64,000 bases of DNA from Kingdonia uniflora. Its lineage: Eukaryota > Streptophyta > Magnoliopsida > Ranunculales > Circaeasteraceae. Below the pieces are notes generated by a model. It was not told the origin of the DNA. It ran no database searches and saw nothing but the letters and a program-made list of their open reading frames with translations. The translations under genes were made by a program, and so were the position numbers. The stretch is from NCBI GenBank assembly GCA_014058105.1, contig JACGCM010000310.1, forward strand, positions 992,001 to 1,056,000. The letters are read 5' to 3'. This document shows, in pieces, positions 45,818 to 56,961 of this stretch (positions are counted from its first letter, which is position 1; each line of letters begins with the position of its first letter).

Positions 45818-46471
45818 ATGAGGTTCATTCGAGAAGCCAAGTATCCAGATTGGATCTCAGGCATCGTCGTAGTTCCTAAGAAGAATGGAAAGAACAGAGT
45901 TTGTGTCGATTTTACTGATCTAAACAAATATACTCTGAAGGACAGCTTCCCTCTTCCTATCATCCATAAAATTCTTGATTCCATGGAAGGTCGCGAGCTC
46001 TTATCTATGATGGCTACTACTTCCAGATATAATAAGATACCCCTCTTGAAAGAAGATCAGAAAAATACTACTTTCATCACTGAAAGAGGACTTTACTGTT
46101 ACAAAGTCATGCCCTTCAGACTAAAGAACGCATGCACGACTTATCAACGGTTAATGACGACTAGGTTCAAAGCGCACCTCGGGAAAATTGTTAAAGTCTA
46201 CATCGATAATCTCCTGTATAAGAGCATACAGTCAAATGATCAGATCATAGATCTAACCATAATATTTAACATTCTACGATGTTACAAGATGCGACTCAAT
46301 CCTGATAAATATCAATTTAGAGTATATTCAAGCAAGTTCTTCAGCCATCTCATCAGCAAGAAAGGGATTGAGGCTGATCCAGATCAAATTCGAGTTCACC
46401 TTAACATGTTATCTCCAAAAACAATTAAGGACGTACAAAAACTTGCTGGCAAGATCGTTGTTATCAACTGA
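45818..46471 (+). pseudogene. reverse transcriptase of Tat element III
   Basis: Open frame of 217 aa covering fingers and palm: FIREAKYPDWISGIVVVPKK, RVCVDFTDLNKYTLKDSFPL, then MATTSRYNKIPLL in place of MDAxSGYNQ, MPFRLKNACTTYQRLM, and VYIDNLLYKS. Both catalytic boxes are altered: the Asp of MDA is lost and YIDD is YIDN. Hence no activity is expected despite the open frame. Confidence 0.9.
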
Positions 46472-46479
46472 TTCATTTC

Positions 46480-47560
46480 TAAATCTTTAAATCACTATCA
46501 TTGCCTATTCATACTACTCCAAGGTTATAGCGAATGAGGAAAAGTCCAGCCCAATGAAGAGATCCAATGGACATCAGAATGCGAACAGCTTTTCAGGAAC
46601 TCAAAGCCTATATGGGGAAGTCTCCCATCATGAGCACCCCGATAGATAATGAGGAACTGATTATCTACCTGGTAGTTACAGATAATTCTATCAGCTCGGT
46701 TTATTCACCTTGAGGGGAAGATCAAAAAGCCAGTCTATTTCATCAGTAAAACTCCTACTCTAGCGGAAATGAGGTTTTCTAAAATTGAGAAACTCCTTCT
46801 AACTTTTGTTTATACTTCACAAAAATTTAAGCACTACTTTCAAGCTCATTCAGTCAAAGTCATGATGAGCTACCCACTCAGGGAAGTTTTGTCCAAAAAA
46901 GAAAAATCACGAAGAGTGCAGTAATGGTCAGTTACTTTGGGAGAACATAATATCAAGTTCGAACAATGACATTAAGAAAATGGTTTGGCCATTGCCAATT
47001 TTCTTGTAGATTTTCCAGTAGAAGATCACAATTGGGAGGAGTACAATCCTGATCTTATAGAAGAAATTACAGAAGATCCACCCACCAAAGCATTTGACGA
47101 TTGAGCTAAATGGATTACAAGGAAAGGGTAGAGATCTTACAGATGGTTTGGCAGGACCCGTAGGGTCAAGAATTGGAACTGTACTAATTACCCCATCCAG
47201 TGGCAGAATCGTGAAATAAATTCGCTTGGATTTCAAAGCCTCCAATAATGTTGCCGAATACGAAGCTCTAATTCATGGACTCGACCTTGCATTTGAGCTT
47301 AGCATCCCAGAGCTCTCAGTCTATAAAGATTCTTTACTCATCGTCTACCACTACTCCAAACAATAAAAGAAGAATGGCAAGATGATCAAATATGCAGCCC
47401 TCGTTGCCGATAGGATGAAGAGATTTATGAAAGCAACTCTCCACAATCTCTCTTGAAGAGACAACTGACACGCTGGTTCCTTGGCTTATTTAGCCAGGGT
47501 CTTGGGTACAGAAGCAAGATATCTTTAGATTAAAATGATCTCCATTTTGTAAACATGATC
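46480..47560 (+). pseudogene. RNase H and second archaeal-like RNase H of Tat element III
   Basis: First domain: EIQWTSECE, KKPVYFISKTPTLAEMRFSK, IEKLLLTFVYTSQKFKHYF, MMSYPLREVLSKKEKSRR. Second domain from about 47130: GLAGPVGSRIGTV, ASNNVAEYEALIHGLDLAFE, LSVYKDSLLI and DNxHAGSLAYLA. Stops interrupt both. The segment 47202-47682 reappears inverted at 48206-48692. Confidence 0.8.
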
Positions 47561-47682
47561 AATACTAGGGGTGATGAAGAGGAAGACGATTATAAGAAAA
47601 ATCTCTTTGTTACCTATCTCGGCCTGAAGAACGAATGTGATGGCCCCTTCTAACAGATCTAAAAGAGTGCTGACAGTTGATC
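47202..47682 (+). repeat. inverted repeat arm 1 (direct copy, second RNase H region)
   Basis: Runs from GGCAGAATCGTGAAAT to GCTGACAGTTGATC and pairs with 48206-48692. Shared blocks include GAATACGAAGCTCTAATT, CCCAGAGCTCTCAGTCTATA and GAAGAACGAATG. Confidence 0.88.
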
Positions 47683-47689
47683 AAAAACT

Positions 47690-49270
47690 TGAAGTGCTAC
47701 ACATTTCAAAACGATTATCTATATTTCTGCTCAGTCACAAGGCCTTATCTTAAGTGCCTCTCAATAAATATAGCAGATGGAATGCTCAGCGATTAACATG
47801 AAGGAACTTGTTACTCCCATACAGTAGGTCGATTACTTGCTAACAGAGCAATAACATAAGGAGTATTCTAACCAAATTGTGTAAGCAAGCAGAAGAGTAT
47901 TCATGAAAATGCGATACATCTCAACCACACGGATATACGGTCTGCGCCCCTGCACTCAAACTTCATGCAAGCAAGGTGTTTTAGCCATTCAAGCAGTGGG
48001 TACTCGATTTCGTCAGAGAATTTCCTAATACTCCCATTAACTGACAATTTTTACTCATAGCAATAGATTATTTAATAAAATGGTTGGAAGCAGCTCTACT
48101 ATGTCGAACTAGAGAATAAGAGGCCATTTCTTTTATCTAGGAACACGTCATCACCTGGTCTGGATGTCCCCACCTGATTCGGATCGATAACAAGCCCTTG
48201 TCTTCGATCAGCTATCAGCGCTCTTTTGGATCTGTTGGAAGGGGCCTGTTGCATTCGTTCTTCTGGCTAAGATAGGCACCAAAGGGTTTTCACTAATTGT
48301 CGTCCTCCTCTTTATCACCCTTTGTGCTGATCGTACATACAGAATAGAGACCAATGCTGGAGGTGGATATTATTTCGATCTAAAGATATCTTACTTCTGT
48401 ACCCAAGACCCCGGCTAAATAAGCCAAGGAATCTGCATGTCGGTTGTCTCTTCAAGGGAGATTGTTGAGAGTTACTTTCATAAATCTGCTCATCCTATCG
48501 ACAATGAGGGCTGCATATTCGATCATCTTGCAATTCTTCTTATATTGTTCAGAGTAGGGGTGGATGATGAGTAAAGAATCTGTATAGACTGAGAGCTCTG
48601 GGATGCCAAGCTCGAGTGCAAGGTCGAGTCCATAAATTAGAGCTTCGTATTCAATAATATTGTTGGAGGCTTCAAATCCTAGCGGATTGATTTCTCAATT
48701 TTGTCATTGGAAGCCATCCAATCCATACTACTCTCAAGGCAATGGCCAAACCGAAATCACTAACAACATCATAGTGGATGGACTCAAGAAAAGGCTTCAA
48801 TCACAGAAAAAATGAAATTGGATACGGGAACTTCCTCACGCCTTATGGGCAACTGTACTACTCAATGTCAATCAACTAACTATTCCACCTTCTAACAGAA
48901 TACTACCATCTCGTCAGAGATCGCGAGGTTATAGACAAAGAAAATGAGTTCGAATTGGCCTTCAATATGAACTGGATTGATGAAAATAGGAAATGTGTTA
49001 TTGCCAACCTAGGTCGATATCACCATATGCTAGCCAGTTCGTACAATAGAAGAGTCTGAAGTTGTGAGTTCCAAGTTGACGATCTCGTCCTCAAAGAGAT
49101 CCTATAATACATAAAAGAAACACATGCTGAGAAACTAGCAGAAAATTAGAAAGGTCAATTCCTCATGATTGGTCGAACTGGTATAGGATCATACTATCTC
49201 ATGACAGAGCAAGGAGTTCAAATCCCAAATCAATGGGACACTAGGTGACTGAAGCGATATTATCATTAAG
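47690..49270 (+). pseudogene. integrase of Tat element III, split by an inverted insert
   Basis: Before the insert: PFKQWVLDFV-like, NRQFLLIAIDYLIKWLEAAL and GCPHLIRIDNKP (catalytic Asp). The frame is then cut at 48206 by inverted RNase H sequence and resumes at about 48693 with NPYYSQGNGQTE, VDGLKKRLQS and ELPHALWATVLLNVN, then the C-terminal part. Many further stops. The normal C-N-I-x-x-SPSTP link is missing at the insert. Confidence 0.8.
48206..48692 (-). repeat. inverted repeat arm 2 (inverted copy inside integrase)
   Basis: Read on the minus strand it encodes NNIIEYEALIYGLDLALELG, ELSVYTDSLLI, RHADSLAYLAGVLGTEVRYL, better preserved than arm 1 (YTDSLL rather than YKDSLL; RHAD rather than xHAG). 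About 520 bp separate the arms. Confidence 0.88.
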
Positions 49271-49421
49271 TCCTTGATTTCTCCATTTCAATATTCTTGT
49301 TCTTTCCATTCCAAAAGTGATATTTTAATCTCCATATAGTGTGCATTCTATTCTACTCAATGAAAACTTCCAAGTTTTTTCCCACATTACTCTCTACATA
49401 TATAGACTCTACTAAATCACA

Positions 49422-49790
49422 CATATTAAAGCAAAGGTAACACTAGCTTCCAATCGACCTCTATACATAGATTAAAGTAAAGGTAACACTAGCTTTCAAT
49501 CGCTCATCTAAAAAGATTAAAGCAAAGGTAATACTAGCTTTCAATCGACCTCTATACATAGATTAAAGCAAAGGTAATACTAGCTTTCAATTTCCCATTT
49601 AAACAGATTAAAGCAAAGGTAATACTAACTTTTAATCGATCTCTATATGTAGATTAAAATAAAGGTAAAACTAGCATTCAATCGCCCATCTATACATATA
49701 TCTGCGATTAAAACAATGGTAATACTAGTTTTCAATTAAAGATCTCTAACATACATATGATAAAGCGAAGGTAAAACTAGCTTTAATCTC
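49422..49790. repeat. tandem array, about 8 units of ~46 bp
   Basis: Unit of the type AGATTAAAGCAAAGGTAATA then CTAGCTTTCAATCG and a variable TCTATACAT end. Two end variants (CGACCTCTATACAT and CGCCCATCTA) tend to alternate, hinting at a ~92-bp dimer. It sits directly after integrase and before the antisense ORFs, the same place as the array in element II. Confidence 0.88.
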
Positions 49791-50164
49791 TCAATATGTC
49801 TGCAACTACAAGTTACTTCTATAAGCCACTTCTAAAGGTTCTTCTCTTCTGATGGGAGGTCAGCTATGCCTTCCCTTACAATAGGAGCATGTTTACACAT
49901 AAATTCTGAAGCTTGAGCAATTACAATATTCCCGCCATGCTCTACCAATTTAGCAGGTCAGGAACCTAGCTCCATTTGCATGGCATTCATACAATTTCCT
50001 CAATCTATATCGGCTTTACAAATACATCTTCGGGATGACGATAGTTATACAAGGTATCCCTGACAAACTCAAGCCTTCTTACTTCCTTCACAAAATAGGC
50101 AATAACACCCATTATGTCCTATGAGCAAAATATTTCTTGGGCAGAAGAGTTTCGATCAAGCATC

Positions 50165-51800
50165 ACATCAGAAAAAATGCTTTTGTAATCTCTGGCGACG
50201 ATCTTTCAAGTCTTTATACCGTTCGTCTTGCTGCTCCATGTGTTTATTTGCGCGTGACATAATCTCATGGTCCTTCTTTATCTTTTCCATAGCTATATCC
50301 AACTCAGCCCTATTCACCATCTTCAACTCTGCCAGCTCAGCACGAAGTTCCTCCAACTTCCTATCTTTCCCTGTACTTCCCCCAGTAGGAGCCTTCTTTA
50401 ATAAATCATCCTTCTTCCTCAACAACTGATCCTTCCTCCTGATCGCCCCCTCTAATTCTCACTCTCTGTGAAGAGCGATATCTAACTTATCTTGGCTTAC
50501 CCTTAAACATTCATTTCCTCTCTGCACATGAGCCTAAACTCGAACTACATTCACCTCCAGCTCTTTAATTCGAGCTGATAGGTCAACTACGTCCCTTTTT
50601 CCAATGGAGACCCCGGCATCGCCTTTTTTCTTCTTTGATCGCTCTCCAGCCTCGGCCTTCTTAACACACGAATTGGCTATAGCAAAATCTTCCTTCAATT
50701 GGGCCATCCTCTCATTCAATTCATCACATTATCTTTGAACCATCTGGATATTCACATCTTAGCAGGCAAAGCCTCACCCAACTGTTCAGCTACACTTTCA
50801 TAATTGGCCAGGTCAGCTTGGGCTTTCTCAAGCTCATTTTCTTTCTTAGTCAGTTCACTCCTAAACTCTGCAGCAGCACTTGCGGAATTTTGCCAAATCA
50901 ACTCGAGCTTTCCCAAGCTCATCAATTTTCCTGGTCATTTAACTCTTTAGACTGGCCACAAAATCATGCAATGATTTCTCTAATACTTCTAGCGACTGAA
51001 TACTGTATCTAACACTGTCCAACTCTTCACTTTTTACCATCAACTCATCATTCTGATTTGTGTGTTTTGTCATCTCCTCCTTCACCTCTGCGAGCTCTTT
51101 TTACAGTTTTTTTATTTCTGCATCTTTCCTCTCGATCTTCTGAGTCAGGTCAACAATAATTTGTGTTGCCTCAACAAACCAAAAAATGTCCCTTAACATG
51201 TTGATCTTATTTATCTTCAGTTGCCTCTTTAATCCTCTCAAACTCCTCAGCAAACTCTTAATGATATTAGAGCGTCTGCTGTTCACTCAAGCGAACAGTC
51301 TCCAATTATACCTACATCACCGATACGATATATCAAGTTCGATTCATCAACACTCTAGAAATACAATCAAATCATAATACAGGTGGCATTCAAAATTCTA
51401 GCAGATTTTTATTTTCTAATATTTTATTGTTGTGAGATTGCTTCTAAACTTAAGGTCGAAGTATGATCTCAGTTGGTTAGCAATAACATCTACATCCAAT
51501 TTCAAGGTACACATTTTCTATGTTCTGAATTTTCTAAACACTTTGGTATTATCTGGACATGCTCGATTACCATCGCCCCTAAACTGCTAACACATTTCTG
51601 GTCTATCTCTATACTCTAATTATTATTTTGCTGCTCTAAAGTAAAGCAGCATATAAGTAAAATATTTCTTGCTCTTCTCTAACCTGTAGCTCCAGTTGCG
51701 AAGTCAACATGGACGTTGAAGCGTTTTTCCCCTTAACAAGGTCATTCTCTAACTCTTCAATTATGAGGCGCATATCCTTAAGTTCCTACAAACAATGTTT
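50165..51800 (-). pseudogene. antisense coiled-coil gene of Tat element III, part 2
   Basis: Minus strand. Pieces in several frames give a long Lys/Glu-rich helix: LIIEELENDLVKGKNAS, LTQKIERKDAEIKKL (51286-51101), NERMAQLKEDFAIANSCVKK (50719-50534), KLEELRAELAELKMVNRAEL and DRRQRLQKHFF (50425-50168). A coiled-coil protein is evident; stops and frameshifts break it. No catalytic motif. Similar in kind to the antisense product of element II. Confidence 0.55.
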
Positions 51801-51904
51801 ACAAACATCTCTTAGCCTATCCAAAAATTTCCAATAAAACAATATTCAATGCAATTATAGTTTTTCAGACCACACAAAAATACAAAGTCAAACTCCAACA
51901 AACT

Positions 51905-52312
51905 TTACTCTACCATCTCGTTACCTTCCCCCCAGTTCTCTAAACCAGTTCTGGGAGAAATTGCATCCAACCCCATTACCATACCCCCATCAGCAGGGAC
52001 ATCCTCTTCCCCTTCATCCACTTCGATGTAGGTACTAGCCATAATGGCTCTGATGTCAGCTTTTGTGTACCCCACTACATCGAGTTGGCACCCAAGTCTG
52101 TCAGGTTGAACTACAACATCATCTAGGTTCTTCTGTGCCTCCTCTGTCAGCTTGCTAATCAGTACCTTCTGTGAGGCCTTCGCAACAGCCAACCTCTCCC
52201 CCTCCAGAGCCAAGTCGTACTTAAGTCGAGCCACCTTCTTCTTTTGCTCGACTTTCCCATTCTCGAGCTCAGCTTTTCCCTCCACGATCCCGAGGCAGAT
52301 CCCCTTCATCAA
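51905..52312 (-). CDS. antisense ORF of Tat element III (135 aa)
   Basis: MMKGICLGIVEGKAELENGK, then a helical Lys/Glu/Leu-rich run (KLTEEAQKNLDDVV), GYTKADIRAIMASTYIEVD and an acidic end (EGEEDVPADGG). A stop follows NEMVE. It looks like the C-terminus of one antisense protein; the coiled-coil pieces at 50165-51800 would be a second product or a readthrough. Function unknown. Confidence 0.45.
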   Translation of the reverse strand: MMKGICLGIVEGKAELENGKVEQKKKVARLKYDLALEGERLAVAKASQKVLISKLTEEAQKNLDDVVVQPDRLGCQLDVVGYTKADIRAIMASTYIEVDEGEEDVPADGGMVMGLDAISPRTGLENWGEGNEMVE

Positions 52313-52541
52313 ATGAGCAGTCTACAAAAAAGAAATGTCAAATAAAATTCTAGCTCGAATCTAAATACAAAGTTCATAATTAAACAAGTTATGAAAGCTT
52401 ACAATTCCGATCAACTCAGACTGTGCAGAGGTACTCATTTCTTCAGCACCCTTGTGAGCTACTAGCCTCACCTTGTCCTCCACAGCTCACAACTCAACTT
52501 CCTCAGTAGGTCGGTTCTCCATAACCTTTACCCCTATCACA

Positions 52542-53672
52542 TCAGCAGAAGGATCTACCCACCTCTTTTTTGTAGTCTTTTCGACCTCCCCACTTATCGT
52601 GGTTCCAGAGGCCTTTCACAATCTTCTTCTTCAAAAACTTCAGAGTTAACTTGCTTGAAGTGGTCACTTTTGGAACATCCTCAAAATCCATATAAGTAAA
52701 CCTCGGAAAAATCAGACACTTCTCCCCATCTGCCCCTCTCATCTTGCTGGCTTCAACATCTGTTATTGGTCTCTCCACCTAAGACTTTTGTACCTTCTCA
52801 GACCTGGTATTAGGTATTTTATTTCTGTTGATACCGAGCTCTTTCAGAACTATCTCGAGCTCAATCCCTTATCGAGCAACAGTATCCAACAAAGACTCCT
52901 TCTTCGTCACCTTCGACCGAGGACCTGTAAAGCAAGCGCAACACATTGTCAGACCACAGAACGACCTTCAATTACCGCAGCTCGATATTATGCACTATCA
53001 CTTACTTTTCTTCACAGTTCTATACAGAAGTTCCATTGATTCCTCGTCCTCTCTCTGAAGACAATCACCTTTTACCCATATCATATTATCATTTTAAACT
53101 CGTCCTGCTGAATTCAGATTGAATAATAGCGGTTGAGACGAGCTCGAATAGAAATATGCACCCCCAGATGTGGCATAATATTTCTTAATGTAGTACTGTA
53201 AAATGTCCTCAGGAGTTATTCTCCTCTCTAATTCATTCTCCTCCTACAATCTATTGAGATTCTCACAAACATTGATCACCTCCCACATGTTCCCATTCAG
53301 TTGGACAGTATAACCCCCTATGGTATTCATTATACATTCAGCAAGATTGTTAAGAGGCAAACTCAGTCCATATTCTAACTGAGACAGATAATACAAAAAA
53401 CCCTCGTTCAGGTCGCCTTGGACATTCTATCAAAATACTCAAGAAAGATCGACTTGTCCACTCCTCTATCGAATTTCTTCTTTTCTAAATCATGCAACAA
53501 CAAGAAATGTTCTTCCCCTGATGATACAATACAGCCTCTAAACATCCTACCAACATATTCTACAATGTTGCCCCATTTTCCACCTTTTAGAGCTTTGGAT
53601 TTACAAAACTCTCTAAACACATCGAAGTTCGGAGGCTATGATACCAATTTACCAGGGAAGTCTAGAAATTGA
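52542..53672 (-). pseudogene. antisense gene of Tat element III, part 1
   Basis: Pieces: FREFCKSKALKGGKWGNIVE, GRMFRGCIVSSGEEHFLLL and VDKSIFLEYFDRMSK (53620-53408), then after an A/T-rich, intron-like gap ERPITDVEASKMRGADGEKC and TLKFLKKKIVKGLWN (52778-52542). They read in the same direction as the ORF at 51905-52312 and probably form one spliced gene. Family not recognised; antisense genes in this position are known from Tat elements. Confidence 0.45.
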
Positions 53673-53679
53673 ACAAGTA

Positions 53680-55319
53680 CTACTTCATCCTCTCCCACAG
53701 ACTCTACATTTATAGATTCTACATTTTTAGATTCAATCGTACGACCAAAGGTCGACATTTCCATATCGGGTGAAGTCTCTATCTCAATTACAGGCTTAAA
53801 AATGAGGTTTGATTTTATAACAGATATTTTTCACGCCCAACCTACATAAAGGTCCAGGTATTCTGTCAACTTATCATTATCTTTTATCTATACCCATCTA
53901 TACACACAACTACCATACATCAATCATACATATACATATAACATATACATATCTCTTTTTTACACAAAGATCAAACAATTTTTTATAGATTACTATAAAT
54001 AGCAATCATTCAAATTTTTAAAAACCACAAAATCTTTCAAAACCCACATCAAAATAAATCAGCTACTAACCTTCAACATTCGAATACGAATCTGAAGCAG
54101 TGCCAAATATTTCCTTCAGAACACTACTATGAAGCCACCATTATGACTCTGTCTTTACAACTTTCTCTCACCTTGAGGGATGTTCACTCTCGTCTAATCT
54201 CTTACGCGAATATCTATAATTCTTTCTCTCATTTCTCCCATTGTTTTTCTATTTTTCTGAAGTAAATAAACGTTTGAATGAGGAAGATGAACTATTATTT
54301 ATATTTTCTCTCACTAACTACTGGCTGTTATTGGGCCTCGCACGAGCCACCCTCAGTTTTAGAACTGGGTATCCCTTCCACAATTAATGTCAGACGCTTT
54401 GTACCTTTTTGATAAAAATGTCTTCCCATCATTACCTCCAACTCTATATTTTAATATATTCTCACCCCTCCTACGTAAATCTCTCTCTGACTCTCCCACA
54501 CTCATGATGACTAAATATTCACACGCAATCAAACTTTCCTTGCAAATTACAGAAGAGACAAAACTCAAAGCTCACCTATTTTTTGTATTCCTACTTCTGC
54601 TACTTATAGAACGGCTGACATCAGTTCCAAAGCTATCAAATTTCAAATTTCAAATTCTTTATTCACAATTGTTCCAAACAACATTTGTAACAAAAATAGG
54701 AGAGATTTAAAATAAACATCTACCTATATTTGGATTACAATTATTCTACCTCATTCAATTCGCTCCCTCACATAAAATTATACATAAAACATCCCAGATG
54801 TCCTGGAAGGCCACACCTAATCAGATCGCCTCTAGCAATCCTCACATCTTTCTCTTCGATTTATTCCTCAGCAATTTGCCTCACGGCCTATTTTTGAGTT
54901 GCAGGCTCCAGAATAACTTTACAGAATATTTCCATGTATAAATGGCGCCCGATCTCAAGTTCCTCTCCCTCACATCCATGCTTTCGAACAGCAGCTCAGA
55001 TTAAGGCAAGTCAGAATCATAGTCTAACAACCCAAAAATCAACTCTCGCGCTTCTGCAATCATTATCACCAATTGTCCCTCAGCAGCATGACAAACTCTC
55101 TCAGAGCGAGTCCTTACCATATTCTCTTTCTTCATCTTTAAATCATATTCCCCCCCCCCCCCATATTTATACAATTTTCAAGATCACTTCAAATCGCCCA
55201 AATTTTGTATATATTATAATATATTTTTTCATAACTAGAAACCCTAAGATCATGATTAAAAGTTATTTAAACTTATCTGTACAAATCGATCTCGTTGGAT
55301 TCGTCCTAATCTAAGAAGA
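53680..55319. other. right part of element III, unassigned
   Basis: Presumed upstream region of the antisense gene. No LTR match to 42486-43098. A run of 13 C at 55150-55162 is present. Several short plus-strand ORFs (54387, 54934) have no protein likeness. Confidence 0.35.
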
Positions 55320-55791
55320 TCTCGGGATGATTCGATGAAAATTAACCAAATCTATTCGAATAGATTTTTTTTTTGTTCGAATACATTTTGTCCTGAGGTA
55401 TTTTATTAGAATAGATTAAAGTCTATTCCAATACATTTCTTTTATTCGAGTAGAAATTTGTTATATTCAAACAGATGCCCGATTAAACCTTTCTCTTTAG
55501 GCGTTTAAGGGCATATTTGTCCTATTTTGTAACTAGGACTTGTAACTCTTATTAAAGGGGCAAGGCTAGGTATTGTTAGATATATGTTAGTTCAATAGAA
55601 GTTCTAATAAAAGAGCTGAGAGATTAGAGTACTTTCATTGTAATTATTTTGTTTAAGCAATTGAATATCTTATTTCTCCTAACCAATTTGGCGTTCTTCA
55701 AACTTTTATGTTAACTGGGGTTTCCCTCTTCCTATTGTGGATTAAGTAGTATCATTTTTCAAGTTACGATCTTCGGGGTTGATTGTGGTTT

Positions 55792-56736
55792 ATGGTCTCT
55801 ACACGTGACCGTCTCAAGCAAGCGAAGGAGAAGCTAGTGATCCCGTTGAAGATCCATCGCAAACCTAATTCAAAGAAAAAAAACAATTTGGAGATGGGAA
55901 ATTTTGACGATCGACTTACGATTTTAGAAATGATAGTTTCTGACCTAACTTCTACTATAGGGGAGTTAGTAGAATAATTATATCTTATGTACCTTATGAA
56001 GGCTTCCGCTTAGGTGAAACGGCGAGGTCGCTCTCAACGGCGTGGCCACTCATGGAAGAAAGGGGTTATGGAGGTGGATGGAAACGACAGTTTTGTGAAG
56101 ATCGATAGTGATTTTAGTGATGTCGAATCCGACAAGGAGAGATCAGGTATTGGTAAGTCATCGAATCCTATAAGCAATATTTGTATCAATTTTAAGATTG
56201 AAATTTTGGTATTCGACGGCTCGATTAATACCGAGAAATGAGATAATTGGTTAGATAGGTTATAAACTTATATTTCCATTTATGAATACTCCAATGCTCA
56301 AGAAATATGCTTTGCTATGTTGAAATTTGCAAGTCATGCATTTACGTGGTGAAAATCTTATTGGAAACGCCATAATGTAGGAAGTTTGGGTTGGAAAGAA
56401 TTCAAGGTATTAGTGCAAAAATAGTTTTATCCAATTGGGTATGAGCAAGAGAGATGGTATAAATGGCACAATTTATGCCAAAAGTTTGAGCAATCCGTAC
56501 AGGAGTACACTATGGCATTTTATAACCAAGCTTTGGTTTTGGACATCGATGTGGATAAGTATGAAGTTCTTATGAAGTACACGGGGGGTTTGTCAAAGTC
56601 CATTAGAAGAGAGTTGAAGCTTTTTACTGTGACCAATATCAATGACACTACAGTAAAGGAAATTACCATTGAAGGCAAGTACTTGAAGAGTGAAAAAGAA
56701 GACAACAAGATCAAGTTGGGGTACAAGTCTAGCTAG
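55792..56736 (+). pseudogene. gag of chromovirus element V
   Basis: ATG 55792 gives MVSTRDRLKQAKEKLVIPLK and a short coiled coil (DDRLTILEMIVSDLTSTIGE). Then FKIEILVFDGSINTEK, stop, DNWLDRL, GWKEFKVLV, QEYTMAFYNQALVLDIDVDK and YTGGLSKSIRREL, the typical chromovirus gag blocks. A Cys/His knuckle remnant lies near 56790-56835 (CKASGHIFYYCWK). Stops throughout. Confidence 0.75.
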
Positions 56737-56961
56737 ATAAATGAGCATAAGGGAGAGGCCAAAGAAGAGGGGTTTTCGTCCAAATAGCTTCATTGTAAGG
56801 CGAGTGGGCATATTTTTTATTATTGCTGGAAACGTCACCCAGAGCTTAAGCCAAAGGAGGAGAAGAGCAAGAAAGTGAGATATGTCATAGCCACAGATGT
56901 TGTTGACCTCCCGGATTTAGTTAAACCGATTCCTAAGCTTGCACTTATGTTTTAGCAGAAT

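Larger units (their letters stand above)
42486..55300 (+). mobile_element. Tat-lineage Ty3/gypsy element III, no 3' LTR found
   Basis: 5' LTR, primer site, gag, protease, RT, RNase H, second RNase H, integrase (interrupted by an inverted copy of the RNase H region), a 46-bp tandem array and long minus-strand coiled-coil ORFs. Same plan as element II in the opposite orientation. The right edge is not defined: I found no second copy of the 5' LTR before the chromovirus at about 55320. All coding parts are broken. Confidence 0.85.

Noticed and set aside
54387..55314. Plus-strand ORFs of 107 and 126 aa
   Set aside because: Composition follows AT/C-rich DNA, no domain likeness, and they lie opposite the presumed antisense gene's upstream region.
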